Below are positions 27,055 to 35,481 of a stretch of 64,000 nt of DNA, in pieces. The position numbers and the translations under genes are program-made. A model generated the notes under the pieces. The model was given only the letters and a program-made list of their open reading frames with translations. It made no database searches and was not told where the DNA came from. Source of the stretch: Desulforhopalus singaporensis (GTDB lineage Bacteria; Desulfobacterota; Desulfobulbia; Desulfobulbales; Desulfocapsaceae); contig NZ_FNJI01000008.1 of assembly GCF_900104445.1 (NCBI RefSeq), positions 124,001-188,000 on the forward strand. Reading direction: 5' to 3'. Numbering within the stretch: position 1 is the first letter of the stretch; each line of letters opens with the position of its first letter.

Positions 27055-27083
27055 ATAAGATAATAAATATTTATGTTTGTCAA
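27055..27083 (-). promoter_or_regulatory. Candidate sigma-70 promoter for the synthetase operon
   Basis: Read on the minus strand: a perfect -35 TTGACA (27083-27078), 17 bases, then TCTTAT (27060-27055), which matches the -10 consensus at four of six positions. Transcription would start at the edge of operator copy 1. Confidence 0.6.
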
Positions 27084-27281
27084 AGGATTTTTTAAAATCG
27101 GCTGAAGAAATGTCGGGGTATGGGGCTGCGGCCACAGCCGTTATATTCATATAAGTGTTTAATATTGTATCGTTTGAAGGTATATATTGCTATGAAAGAA
27201 GCTTTGCTCTCTCCACAATGGCGGATAAATGGCCGGGGGGCGATGGGCAAAATTCAAGTTGGTTAAGGCGGTTAAAAGTTA

Positions 27282-27310
27282 TTGACAAAAGCAGTATGCT
27301 GAGTAACCAT
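27282..27310 (+). promoter_or_regulatory. Candidate sigma-70 promoter for the thiolase operon
   Basis: A perfect -35 TTGACA (27282-27287) is followed after 16-17 bases by a poor -10 (TAACCAT, 27304-27310). The arrangement mirrors the divergent promoter and again has the operator copy just downstream. The remainder of the 569-base divergent gap shows no gene. Confidence 0.5.
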
Positions 27311-27322
27311 AGAGGGTGTGAT

Positions 27323-27339
27323 TGAGCGCTTGGTCGGTT
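27323..27339 (+). promoter_or_regulatory. Candidate TetR operator, copy 2 (thiolase side)
   Basis: TGAGCGCTTGGTCGGTT is the second copy of the 17-base motif, in the same orientation on the plus strand, 294 bases from the first. It lies downstream of the thiolase-side -35/-10 and upstream of the gene start at 27455. Two copies, one per divergent promoter, support a shared regulator. Confidence 0.65.
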
Positions 27340-27454
27340 TTTGACGGATGTGAATAACACCTTGAAATGGTGACGATAAATGTCACCGGACCGCAACAGG
27401 CCCATGCGACGTCATTTCGAATCTACCAGAAATCTCAAAACAGCGAGGATACTC

Positions 27455-28630
27455 ATGAAAACAGCAGTAATAGTCAGTGGGGTGCGAACACCTTTTGGAA
27501 GTTTCGGCGGCACCTTGAGCAAGATCGGAGCGACCGATCTCGGAGCCCTGGTTATCGATGAAGCGATCAGCAGGGCAGGTATCGGCAAAAATGACGTTGA
27601 TGAATGTATCATGGGAATGGTGCTGCCATGCGGGTATGGCCAGAATCCGGCAAAACAAGCGGCAATAAAGGCTGATCTTCCTCAGGATGTGGGGGCGGTC
27701 ACGGTCAACAAGGTGTGCGGTTCCGGACTGAAATCGGTGATGCTGGCGGCCCAGGCAATTCAGTGTGGCGATGCCGAGGTTGTCGTAGCCGGGGGGATGG
27801 AGTCGATGAGCAGTGCTCCCTATTATATGGAAAAGGCCAGGTGGGGGCACAGGATGGGCCCTGGAAAAATAGAGGACCATATGGTACACGACGGATTGTG
27901 GGATGTCGTCAACGATTTCCATATGGGAATGGCCAACGAATATATTTGCGAAAAGTGGAATGTAACAAGAGAGCAACAGGACAGTTTCGCTGAAAACTCG
28001 TATCAGAAGGCTCTTGCTGCAATTGGTGGAGGGACGTTCAGGGATGAAATTGTACCCGTGAAGGTTCCCGGCAGAAAAGGGGAACAGAAAATTTTTGACA
28101 CCGACGAATGCGCTCAGCCCACCTCCTATGAGAGCCTTTCAAAGATGCGTCCTGCTTTTAAAAAGGATGGCGTCGGCACGGCGGGAAATGCCTCGATAAT
28201 CAGTGACGGTGCCGGGGCGGTAGTGGTGATGAGCGAGGAGAGGGCCAGGGAGCTCGGGTGCCGGATCATGGCCAGGATAGGCGCCCAGGCATCGGCCGGT
28301 ATCGATCTGAAATATGTGTTGATGGCACCCATTCATGCAATTCCCAAAGTATTACAGAAAGAGGGCGCGACCCTGGCTGATGTCGACCTGTTTGAGATAA
28401 ACGAGGCGTTCAGCGGTACCTCCGTAGCCATCAACAAGGTCCTTGAACTTGACACTTCCCTGGTAAATGTCAACGGCGGCGCGGTAGCGCTCGGTCACCC
28501 CATCGGAGCCAGCGGCACCCGGCTATTGGTATCGATTCTTTACGAAATGGAACGAAGAGATGCAAAAAAAGGGCTGGTTACCCTCTGCCTCGGCGGCGGG
28601 GAAGCTGTTGCCATGATAGTGAACAGATAA
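27455..28630 (+). CDS. Acetyl-CoA C-acetyltransferase (thiolase)
   Basis: This 391-residue canonical thiolase cleaves acetoacetyl-CoA or a longer 3-ketoacyl-CoA with CoA. Seen: NKVCGSGLKSVM holds the nucleophilic cysteine near residue 88. GGMESMSSAPY, NEAFSGTSVAINK, GGAVALGHPIGASG (catalytic His) and CLGGGEAVAM (second Cys) complete the standard set. The start is ATG 27455 (MKTAVIVSG) with GAGGA upstream; the frame is open further back to an ATG at 27380, which lacks support. It is the first gene of the plus-strand operon behind candidate operator copy 2 and provides the last step of butyrate oxidation. Confidence 0.96.
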   Translation: MKTAVIVSGVRTPFGSFGGTLSKIGATDLGALVIDEAISRAGIGKNDVDECIMGMVLPCGYGQNPAKQAAIKADLPQDVGAVTVNKVCGSGLKSVMLAAQAIQCGDAEVVVAGGMESMSSAPYYMEKARWGHRMGPGKIEDHMVHDGLWDVVNDFHMGMANEYICEKWNVTREQQDSFAENSYQKALAAIGGGTFRDEIVPVKVPGRKGEQKIFDTDECAQPTSYESLSKMRPAFKKDGVGTAGNASIISDGAGAVVVMSEERARELGCRIMARIGAQASAGIDLKYVLMAPIHAIPKVLQKEGATLADVDLFEINEAFSGTSVAINKVLELDTSLVNVNGGAVALGHPIGASGTRLLVSILYEMERRDAKKGLVTLCLGGGEAVAMIVNR

Positions 28631-28653
28631 AGTAAAACGAAGGGAGAAAGAAT

Positions 28654-29502
28654 ATGAAGGTTACCACTTTTGGCGTTGTCGGTTCAGGGCAGATGGGTAA
28701 CGGTATCGCCCAGGTCGCGGCGTCCAGCGGACTCAACGTTGTAATGAGCGATATCAAGGAAGAATTTGCGGCCAGGGGACTCGCTGCAATCGAGAACAAT
28801 CTTGCCAGGTCTGTTGCCAAGGGAAAAATATCCGCCGACGAAAAAGATGAAATTCTCGGCAGGATCAAGATCACGACAAATCTTGAAGATATGGCGGCGG
28901 TTGATTATGTGGTTGAAGCAGCGGTTGAGCGTGAGGATCTCAAATTCAATATCTTCCGGGAACTCGACAAGATATGCCCTGCCCATGTAATTCTCGGTAC
29001 CAACACCTCCTCGATCCCGATCGGCAGAATCGCCGCGCAAACGTCGCGGCCGGAAAAGGTTATCGGCATGCATTTCATGAATCCGGTGCCGGTGATGAAG
29101 CTGGTTGAGGTGATCAAAGGTATCGCTACCAGCGAACAAACCTTTGATATCACCTGGGAACTGTGTGAGAAATTTGGCAAGACTCCGGCCGAGGCCAACG
29201 ATTTTCCAGGGTTTATCGCCAATCGCATCCTGATGCCGATGATCAACGAGGCCATTTTCTGCCTCTATCAGAGTGTCGGAAAGGCCGAAGATATAGATAC
29301 GGTAATGAAGCTCGGCATGAATCATCCCATGGGGCCGCTGGCCCTGGCGGATCTGATCGGACTGGATACCTGTCTGGCGATCATGGAGACCCTGTATGAC
29401 GGGTTCAAGGATTCGAAGTACAGGCCTTGCCCGCTTCTGCGCAAATACGTCGAGGCCGGATGGCTTGGCCGCAAAAGCGGCAGGGGATTCTACACCTATT
29501 AA
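28654..29502 (+). CDS. hbd: 3-hydroxybutyryl-CoA dehydrogenase
   Basis: This 282-residue NAD-dependent dehydrogenase converts 3-hydroxybutyryl-CoA to acetoacetyl-CoA. Seen: the dinucleotide loop GVVGSGQMGNGIAQ at the N-terminus, NTSSIPIGRIA, the catalytic His in GMHFMNPVPVMKLVEVI, DFPGFIANRILMP, and the C-terminal NHPMGPLALADLIGLD. Size and motifs are typical of single-domain Hbd. An AAGGGAG ribosome site precedes ATG 28654, 23 bases after the thiolase stop, so the two are cotranscribed. Confidence 0.96.
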   Translation: MKVTTFGVVGSGQMGNGIAQVAASSGLNVVMSDIKEEFAARGLAAIENNLARSVAKGKISADEKDEILGRIKITTNLEDMAAVDYVVEAAVEREDLKFNIFRELDKICPAHVILGTNTSSIPIGRIAAQTSRPEKVIGMHFMNPVPVMKLVEVIKGIATSEQTFDITWELCEKFGKTPAEANDFPGFIANRILMPMINEAIFCLYQSVGKAEDIDTVMKLGMNHPMGPLALADLIGLDTCLAIMETLYDGFKDSKYRPCPLLRKYVEAGWLGRKSGRGFYTY

Positions 29503-29534
29503 GACGAACCTGAAACAACCAAGAGGTAAAGTCC

Positions 29535-30749
29535 ATGCACATCGCGGGGCAACCGGTAACAGCTACGGTACCGAAACCTGAACTCGATTCAAGAACGGCA
29601 AAACTCCAGAAAACCCTCTGCAGTAAAGGGCTGGGGGGAGCGCTTATCGTCGAAAAAACGGATTTGTACTATTTCGCGGGAACTTCACAGCAGGGATGGC
29701 TGTACGTCCCTGCCGAGGGGCAGCCGCTGCTCATGATATTCAAGGATTACGACCGTGCCTGCCAGGAGTCAACAGTTGAGAGAATCGTCTCGATATCCGG
29801 AACCAAAAAGATACCTTCGGTGCTTGGCGAATATGGCTGTCCGCTTCCTGAAAAGCTGGGGATGGAACTTGACGTTTTGCCCGCAGCCTTATATTTCCAG
29901 TACAATACAATTTTTACAGACAGCAAAATAGAGGATATATCCCTTGAAATAAGGTTGACCAGAGCGATCAAATCACCCTATGAAATAGACAAGATACGAA
30001 AGGCAGCGGAGCTCTCCGACAAGGTGGCCGCCCATGTCGAGACCTGTCTGCAGGCTGGGATGACAGAAGTAGCCCTGGCAGGCCAACTGGAGGGCTACTG
30101 CCGCAGTCTCGGTCATCAGGGGGTGGTGAGAATGCGCATGTTCAACAACGAGCTGTTCTACGGCCATCTCATGTGCGGAGATTCGGCGGCGGTGCCGAGT
30201 TATCTCGCTTCGCCCACAGGAGGCAGGGGGGTGAGTTCGGTCATCGGCCAGGGAGCCGGGTTTGCCAGGATAAAGGAGAATCAGCCGGTTCTGGTCGATT
30301 ATGTGTTTGCCCTTGATGGATATCTCTCGGATCACACAAGGATTTTTTCCCTTGGAAAAATCGACGAGGAGCTCTGCCGGGCTCATGAGGCAATGGTACA
30401 GCTGCAAAACAGAATAAAAAATCTTGCCAGGCCGGGGGTGCTGACCGGAGAGTTGTACGAGGAGATGGTCGCCTTCGCCGCCGAAAAAAAAGTAGGAGAT
30501 CATTTCATGGGCTTTGGCCAGCGCAAGATCCGGTTTACAGGTCACGGCGTAGGGCTTGAACTGGACGAGTTTCCCTTTATTGCCAAAGGGCAGAAAATGG
30601 CCCTTGAAGAGGGAATGGTCATTGCTCTTGAACCCAAAGCGATATACCCCGGCAAGGGGGTGGTCGGGATAGAGAATACACATGTTGTGACCGGAAACGG
30701 ACTGGAGACTCTCACACAGTTTCCCGATGACATAAAAGTTCTGAAATAA
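29535..30749 (+). CDS. M24-family (Xaa-Pro aminopeptidase-like) protein
   Basis: This 404-residue protein has a creatinase-like N-terminal domain and a C-terminal M24 metallopeptidase domain. Seen: metal ligands in LVDYVFALDGYLSDHTRIF (two Asp), FTGHGVGLELDEFPF (His), IALEPKAIYP (Glu) and VGIENTHVV (Glu) form the full two-metal set, so it should be an active hydrolase. It has no signal peptide, so it is cytoplasmic. It is embedded between hbd and a Cys-rich protein in a beta-oxidation operon, where a peptidase has no obvious job; M24-fold proteins also include creatinase and other amidinohydrolases, so the substrate need not be a peptide. Confidence 0.85.
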   Translation: MHIAGQPVTATVPKPELDSRTAKLQKTLCSKGLGGALIVEKTDLYYFAGTSQQGWLYVPAEGQPLLMIFKDYDRACQESTVERIVSISGTKKIPSVLGEYGCPLPEKLGMELDVLPAALYFQYNTIFTDSKIEDISLEIRLTRAIKSPYEIDKIRKAAELSDKVAAHVETCLQAGMTEVALAGQLEGYCRSLGHQGVVRMRMFNNELFYGHLMCGDSAAVPSYLASPTGGRGVSSVIGQGAGFARIKENQPVLVDYVFALDGYLSDHTRIFSLGKIDEELCRAHEAMVQLQNRIKNLARPGVLTGELYEEMVAFAAEKKVGDHFMGFGQRKIRFTGHGVGLELDEFPFIAKGQKMALEEGMVIALEPKAIYPGKGVVGIENTHVVTGNGLETLTQFPDDIKVLK

Positions 30750-30782
30750 AATCTCTGACAGAAAATCATAAAAGGGGGAATC

Positions 30783-31532
30783 ATGGAAACCGGTGCCCAA
30801 AGTGCAGGTGAACTCAACAAGAAAGAGATAGCAGAATTCATCGTCGACCTGTTTCACCGTCTCGTACTCCATCACGGGTTGTGGTATGCCGAGGTCAAGC
30901 ATCAGATGGGGAGCGACCGGGCGATGGAACTGCTTGACAGGGCCTCGAAAAAAAGTTTGCAGATCCAGTTGAAGCATCTTGGTGATCTGCTGGGATTCTC
31001 CCTGGAAGACGGGATTCCCTCTTTTCTGCTGGACCTTGACGAGGAAAAATTAGTTGAGCTAAAGAGCAGGCTGGCAAAGAACTGGCTGGTAAATGACGGA
31101 GTCTGGTTCCAGACGGTGGAGTTTGCCGAGGGAATGAACGAGGCGAAGCGGTGCAATGATTCATGCTGGGCCCAGTTCTCCCCGGTTGAGGCCGGCTGCA
31201 TCAAAAACCTTCTCGAGCTCGGCCCGAAACCGGGGCTTGAGGGATTGAAGAAAGCGCTTGGCTTTCGGATATATGAATGCATCAACACCCAGTCGATAGT
31301 TGAGGAACAAGAAAACAGTTTTGTGTTTCAAATGAACAGATGCCGCGTCCAGGATGCGAGAAAAAGAAAAGGGCTCGCCGATTATCCGTGCAAGTCGGCA
31401 GGGCTTGTCGAGTACAGCTATTTTGCCAAGACGATTGACCCGAGAATCAAGACCAGCTGCATCGGATGTCCTCCGGACCAACATCCGGACGAGTGGTACT
31501 GCGCCTGGAAGTTTTCCATGGAAGAGGAATAA
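30783..31532 (+). CDS. Cysteine-rich protein of uncharacterised type (DUF6125-like)
   Basis: A soluble protein of 249 residues. Seen: a helical N-terminal two thirds beginning near LNKKEIAEFIVDLFHRLVLHHG, then a conserved-looking C-terminal segment with cysteines in NRCRVQDARKRKGL, DYPCKSAG, TSCIGCPPDQHPDE and WYCAWKF. The pattern suggests a metal or Fe-S site, or a cysteine-based active site. It recalls the DUF6125 family and, more distantly, L-2-amino-thiazoline-4-carboxylate hydrolase-like proteins; I hold this assignment loosely. It lies 33 bases after the M24 gene and 83 before the crotonase, so it belongs to the operon. Function unknown. Confidence 0.6.
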   Translation: METGAQSAGELNKKEIAEFIVDLFHRLVLHHGLWYAEVKHQMGSDRAMELLDRASKKSLQIQLKHLGDLLGFSLEDGIPSFLLDLDEEKLVELKSRLAKNWLVNDGVWFQTVEFAEGMNEAKRCNDSCWAQFSPVEAGCIKNLLELGPKPGLEGLKKALGFRIYECINTQSIVEEQENSFVFQMNRCRVQDARKRKGLADYPCKSAGLVEYSYFAKTIDPRIKTSCIGCPPDQHPDEWYCAWKFSMEEE

Positions 31533-31615
31533 ATACGACTGAAGACAGGTGCATTTCAACGCCCGCAATTCAGCTGGATACCAACTTTTAACACTTATCA
31601 GGAAAAGGAGAAAAA

Positions 31616-32392
31616 ATGGCTTTTGAGAATATCGTGTTCGAACAATCTGACGGGATTGCAAAGATTACAATCAACAGACCGAAGGCGCTCAACGCCTTGA
31701 ATAAGCAGACGCTGCTGGAACTGCAGAGCTGTCTGGCGGAAGTCGCTCTCAATACCGCTGGTATCAGAAGTGTCATTATCACCGGAAGCGGGGAGAAATC
31801 CTTTGTCGCCGGCGCGGATATCTCCTACATGCAGCCGCTCGATCCTGCCGGGGGCAAAACCTTCGCCTCCCTCGGGCATAAAGTGATGGCGATGGTTGAA
31901 AATCTTCCTCAGCCCGTGATTGCCGCGGTAAACGGTTTCGCGCTCGGCGGTGGCTGCGAGCTCGCCATTTCCTGCGATATCCGCTATGCCAGCGACAATG
32001 CCAAATTCGGGCAACCGGAAGTAAACCTTGGGGTAATTCCGGGATTTGGCGGTACCCAGCGCCTGCCTCGCCTGATCGGTAAGGGCCTTGCGAATGAGTT
32101 GCTTTTCAGCGGCAAGATGATAGATAGCGCGGAAGCGGAAAGGATCGGGCTGGTCAACAGAGTGTATCCCCAAGAGCAGCTGATGGAAGAGAGTATGAAA
32201 CTTGCCGCGATGATAGCTTCAAGAGGACCCGGTGCGGTGCGTTTGTGCAAGGAGTCGGTAAACAACGGCATGGAGATGGATCTTAACCGCGGCTGCGCTT
32301 ATGAAACTGATCTCTTTGCCCTGTGCTTTGCCGACGAGGAGCAGCAAGAAGGGATGTCGGCCTTTTTGGAGAAACGTTCACCCAAGTTCTAA
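31616..32392 (+). CDS. Enoyl-CoA hydratase (crotonase)
   Basis: This 258-residue hydratase adds water to crotonyl-CoA or another enoyl-CoA. Seen: INRPKALNALNKQTLLEL, FVAGADISYM, the oxyanion loop GFALGGGCELAISCD with the first catalytic Glu, and FGQPEVNLGVIPGFGGTQRLPR with the second. This is the complete short-chain hydratase signature. A GGAGAA ribosome site lies before ATG 31616. With hbd, thiolase and an acyl-CoA dehydrogenase in the same operon, it completes the four-step butyryl-CoA oxidation. Confidence 0.96.
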   Translation: MAFENIVFEQSDGIAKITINRPKALNALNKQTLLELQSCLAEVALNTAGIRSVIITGSGEKSFVAGADISYMQPLDPAGGKTFASLGHKVMAMVENLPQPVIAAVNGFALGGGCELAISCDIRYASDNAKFGQPEVNLGVIPGFGGTQRLPRLIGKGLANELLFSGKMIDSAEAERIGLVNRVYPQEQLMEESMKLAAMIASRGPGAVRLCKESVNNGMEMDLNRGCAYETDLFALCFADEEQQEGMSAFLEKRSPKF

Positions 32393-32418
32393 TTTGCGGC
32401 TATCGCATTGGAGAAGCT

Positions 32419-33576
32419 ATGGATCTTGATCTTACAGAAGAACAGAAACTTATTCAGGATACGGCCAGGGAATTCGCCCTGGCAGAACTTGCGCCTGCAG
32501 CAGCGGATCTCGACAGGGGAGAAAACAAGGAACTCTTCTTGGAAAACCTGAAAAAGCTCGCCGAGCTTGGCTTTATGGGCCTGAATGTCAAGGACCAGTA
32601 TGGCGGCTCGGAAGCGGGAGCGGTGGCGTTTAGTATCGCCATGACCGAGATAGCCAGAGGTTGTGCCTCGACCGCCGTTACCGTATCTGTCAACAATATG
32701 GTCAACGAGGTCATTCAGGCGCTTGGTTCTGAACAACAAAAAGAAAAATATATCCCGAAAATCTGCAGCGGGGAATATCTGGCGGGGGCCTTTGCCCTCA
32801 CTGAGTCCGGTGCCGGATCTGATCCGGCCGGGATGACTACCACCGCAGTCCGTGACGGTGATGACTGGGTGATCAACGGCTCGAAGATCTTTATCACCAG
32901 CGGTTCCTTTGCCGGGGTCTTTGTTGTCTGGGCCGTCACCGATCCTGCTGCCCCAAAGGGAAAAGGGATCAGCCTGTTTCTGGTGGAACCGGAAACGGAG
33001 GGGTTTGTCGTCGGCAAAAAGGAAGAGAAGATGGGGCAGCACGGCTCGCCCACCAACGAGATCATCTTCCAGGACTGCCGGGTACCAAAAGACGCCCTCA
33101 TGGGCCAACTCAACGACGGGTTCCGGGTGGCGGTGACGGAGCTTGCCGGCGGCCGGATAGGCATCGGCTCGCTCGCGCTTGGACTCGGGCTGGCGGCCAT
33201 GGATATGGCTACGCAATACACTCTTGAGCGAAAGCAGTTTGACAGAAGGATAAGCGAGTTTCAGGCAATTCAGTGGAAGATCGCCGACTGCTATACCGAG
33301 CTTGAGGCGGCACGACTGCTGCTGTACAATGCCGCGTTTAAAAAAGATAGAGGGCGACGGTTTGCCAAGGAAGCGTCTATGGCCAAGATGTTTGCCTCCG
33401 AAGCCGCCAACAGGGCGTGCTATGAGGCGCTGCAGATGTATGGCGGCTACGGTTACACCAGGGATTACCCGATAGAACGTTTTGCCCGCGATGTCAGGAT
33501 CACCTCCATTTACGAGGGGACAAGCGAGATCCAGAGGATGATAATTGCCAGGGAGATTCTGAGCAGTTTCTCCTGA
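32419..33576 (+). CDS. Acyl-CoA dehydrogenase, short-chain type
   Basis: This 385-residue FAD-dependent dehydrogenase is the second of this regulon. Seen: MDLDLTEEQKLIQDTAREF start, AFALTESGAGSDPAGM (FAD loop), [37 protein letters not shown] and the catalytic base in IYEGTSEIQRMII. GGAG lies just before ATG 32419; the frame is open upstream inside the crotonase gene, which I discount. It resembles butyryl-CoA dehydrogenases. Having one such enzyme on each strand of the divergent regulon suggests different chain or branch preferences, for example isobutyryl- or 2-methylbutyryl-CoA for one and butyryl-CoA for the other. Confidence 0.95.
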   Translation: MDLDLTEEQKLIQDTAREFALAELAPAAADLDRGENKELFLENLKKLAELGFMGLNVKDQYGGSEAGAVAFSIAMTEIARGCASTAVTVSVNNMVNEVIQALGSEQQKEKYIPKICSGEYLAGAFALTESGAGSDPAGMTTTAVRDGDDWVINGSKIFITSGSFAGVFVVWAVTDPAAPKGKGISLFLVEPETEGFVVGKKEEKMGQHGSPTNEIIFQDCRVPKDALMGQLNDGFRVAVTELAGGRIGIGSLALGLGLAAMDMATQYTLERKQFDRRISEFQAIQWKIADCYTELEAARLLLYNAAFKKDRGRRFAKEASMAKMFASEAANRACYEALQMYGGYGYTRDYPIERFARDVRITSIYEGTSEIQRMIIAREILSSFS

Positions 33577-33619
33577 ATGTTTAAAAACTTTTGACGTATA
33601 AATAAACGGGAAAAGTATT

Positions 33620-34162
33620 ATGGACGATATTTTCAGCACCAGGAGAAGCGTCAGGAGATTTCAGGATAAAGAGGTGGAACAGCAGAAAATAACCTCAATC
33701 CTGAAAGCTGCGCAGATGGCGCCGACCTGGGGAAACATGCAGTGCCAGGAACTGATAGTGGTAAGGGATAGGGAAAAGATAGCAAAGCTGGCCGGGCTGC
33801 TCAGTGAAAAAAATCCGGCGACGCTGTGCACCGGTAAGGCAACTGTTGTCTTTGCCGTATGCGGCAATCCGCTGCGATCCGGATTTTATAAAGGTGTACA
33901 GGTTACCCGGTATGACCAGTGGTTCCTCTACGATTTAGGCATAGTCAGTCAAAATATCTGCCTGAAAGCCTGGGAGCTTGGCTTGGGATCGGTTATTGTC
34001 GGCTCCTTTGACCATGAAAAAGCCGAACGACTCCTTGAAATTCCCGGTGAATACAAGCTGGTCTCTCTTATCCCCGTCGGTTATCCCGACCACAAGCCAA
34101 CTCCGCCGAAAAGAAGGGAACTCGATGATTTCGTTCATTACGACACTTTTTCCGGGAAATAA
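33620..34162 (+). CDS. Nitroreductase-family flavoprotein
   Basis: This 180-residue FMN-binding oxidoreductase is of the nitroreductase fold. Seen: the N-terminal FMN-contacting FSTRRSVRRFQDKEV, AAQMAPTWGNMQCQ, and the C-terminal LGSVIVGSFDHEKAERLLEIP with LVSLIPVGYPD typical of the family. The physiological substrate is unknown. It is the last gene of the operon, 43 bases after the acyl-CoA dehydrogenase, and is followed by a strong terminator. The ribosome site is weak (GGGAAAAG). It may reduce an enoyl or quinone intermediate or serve redox balance. Confidence 0.87.
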   Translation: MDDIFSTRRSVRRFQDKEVEQQKITSILKAAQMAPTWGNMQCQELIVVRDREKIAKLAGLLSEKNPATLCTGKATVVFAVCGNPLRSGFYKGVQVTRYDQWFLYDLGIVSQNICLKAWELGLGSVIVGSFDHEKAERLLEIPGEYKLVSLIPVGYPDHKPTPPKRRELDDFVHYDTFSGK

Positions 34163-34245
34163 AAAGTAGCATTTTGATACGGAAATCACCTAGTTTTTGA
34201 CTTTTTCCCTATCCGCAAGTAAGATACCTCATCTACAGAGCGAGC

Positions 34246-34285
34246 CGGGTAGTTTGAAACCACCTTCAAGCTACCCGTTTTTTTT
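34246..34285 (+). terminator. Rho-independent terminator ending the thiolase-nitroreductase operon
   Basis: Arms 34246-34258 and 34265-34277 (CGGGTAG outermost) pair over 13 bases with one G-U pair and a 6-base loop, followed by eight T. It cleanly separates the catabolic operon from the cell-envelope genes. Confidence 0.92.
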
Positions 34286-34305
34286 AATTTTTCATTGTAA
34301 ACACT

Positions 34306-35472
34306 ATGCTTCAGGTCGGCCTTGAACGTCTTCTCGAAAGGGGAGACGACTTTTTAAAGGGACAAAAAACAGGGTACCTGTCGAACCATGCCTCGACCGA
34401 TCACCGGTTTGTGCATGGACGAGTCCTGCTCAAGAAGAAATACGGCGACCGGCTGACCTGCCTGTTCTCGCCCCAGCACGGGTTTTTCGCGGAGAAGCAG
34501 GACAACATGATCGAGTCCGGCCACGCAGTAGACGCTGTCACCGGCCTGCCGATCTTCAGCCTTTACGGAGAGCACCGCAAGCCGACCCCGGAGATGCTGG
34601 CGCATCTTGATGTGCTGCTCATCGACTTGATGGATGTCGGTACCAGAGTCTACACCTTCATGCATACCATGGCCTACTGCATGCAGGCGGCCGCGGAGCT
34701 GGGTAAAAGGGTTGTAATTCTGGACAGGCCCAACCCCATCGGCGGAACAAAGGCGGAAGGGAATCTGCTCAAACCCCAGTGGAGTTCGTTTGTCGGGCTC
34801 TATCCACTGCCAATGCGGCACGGGCTCACCCTTGGGGAACTTGCCCTCATGTTGAACAAGGAGTACCGCATCGGTGTCGAGCTCGACGTTGTGGAGCTTG
34901 AAGGCTGGGACCGGAGCCGGTTGTTCCGGGATACTGGCTTCCCATGGCTTGCTCCCTCTCCCAATATGCCTACGCCTGAAACCGCTCTGGTCTATCCCGG
35001 CCAGGTAATCTGGGAGGGAACCCACATCTCCGAGGCAAGGGGGACTACCCAGCCTTTTGAACTGGTGGGAGCGCCTTACTGGAACCATGAGGCGATAAAA
35101 GACCGATTGAAACAAAACGAGCTCCCCGGCTGTGTCTTAAGAGACGTCGTATTCGAGCCGACATCAGGGAAATGGGCGCACCAAACGTGCTGCGGTTTTC
35201 AGATCTGTGTTACAGATCAAGAGAATTTTATGCCGTATCGTACTTCACTTGCACTGTTTCAGGCGGCTTTTCTTGCCTTTCCCGATAAGTTTGAGTACAA
35301 ACAACCTCCATATGAATATGAGTATGAACGGTTGCCGATGGACCTCATTTTAGGCGACGGTGCGGTTCGTAAATTGCTGGAACAGGGAAAACCGGTTGAA
35401 CAGATAGAACAGACCTGGCAAAAAGAGCTGGATGAGTTCGAAGAGATGCGCGCCGGCTATTACCTTTACTGA
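34306..35472 (+). CDS. NamZ-like exo-beta-N-acetylmuramidase (DUF1343)
   Basis: This 388-residue protein is of the DUF1343 family, whose characterised member NamZ releases terminal MurNAc from peptidoglycan fragments. Seen: TGYLSNHASTDHRF, FSPQHGFFAEKQDNM, LPIFSLYGEHRKPTPEML, LIDLMDVGTRVYTFMHTM, ILDRPNPIGG and EGTHISEARGTTQPFELVG are the family's conserved blocks. No signal peptide is visible, so it would act in the cytoplasm on imported fragments. It starts a plus-strand run with lpxD ten bases downstream. The ribosome site is not obvious. Together with MurU-like, AmgK-like, Mpl and AmpG-like genes in this window it fits muropeptide recycling. Confidence 0.85.
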   Translation: MLQVGLERLLERGDDFLKGQKTGYLSNHASTDHRFVHGRVLLKKKYGDRLTCLFSPQHGFFAEKQDNMIESGHAVDAVTGLPIFSLYGEHRKPTPEMLAHLDVLLIDLMDVGTRVYTFMHTMAYCMQAAAELGKRVVILDRPNPIGGTKAEGNLLKPQWSSFVGLYPLPMRHGLTLGELALMLNKEYRIGVELDVVELEGWDRSRLFRDTGFPWLAPSPNMPTPETALVYPGQVIWEGTHISEARGTTQPFELVGAPYWNHEAIKDRLKQNELPGCVLRDVVFEPTSGKWAHQTCCGFQICVTDQENFMPYRTSLALFQAAFLAFPDKFEYKQPPYEYEYERLPMDLILGDGAVRKLLEQGKPVEQIEQTWQKELDEFEEMRAGYYLY

Positions 35473-35481
35473 CAGGGAAAC

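Noticed and set aside
29973-30977. Minus-strand open frame of 334 codons opposite the M24 gene
   Set aside because: Antisense to a protein with an intact metal site; it spans the gap to the next gene and has no family resemblance.
32389-33639. Long minus-strand open frame of about 416 codons opposite the acyl-CoA dehydrogenase
   Set aside because: It is entirely antisense to an enzyme with full catalytic signatures; composition is odd (Arg/Gly/His-rich) and there is no ribosome site.
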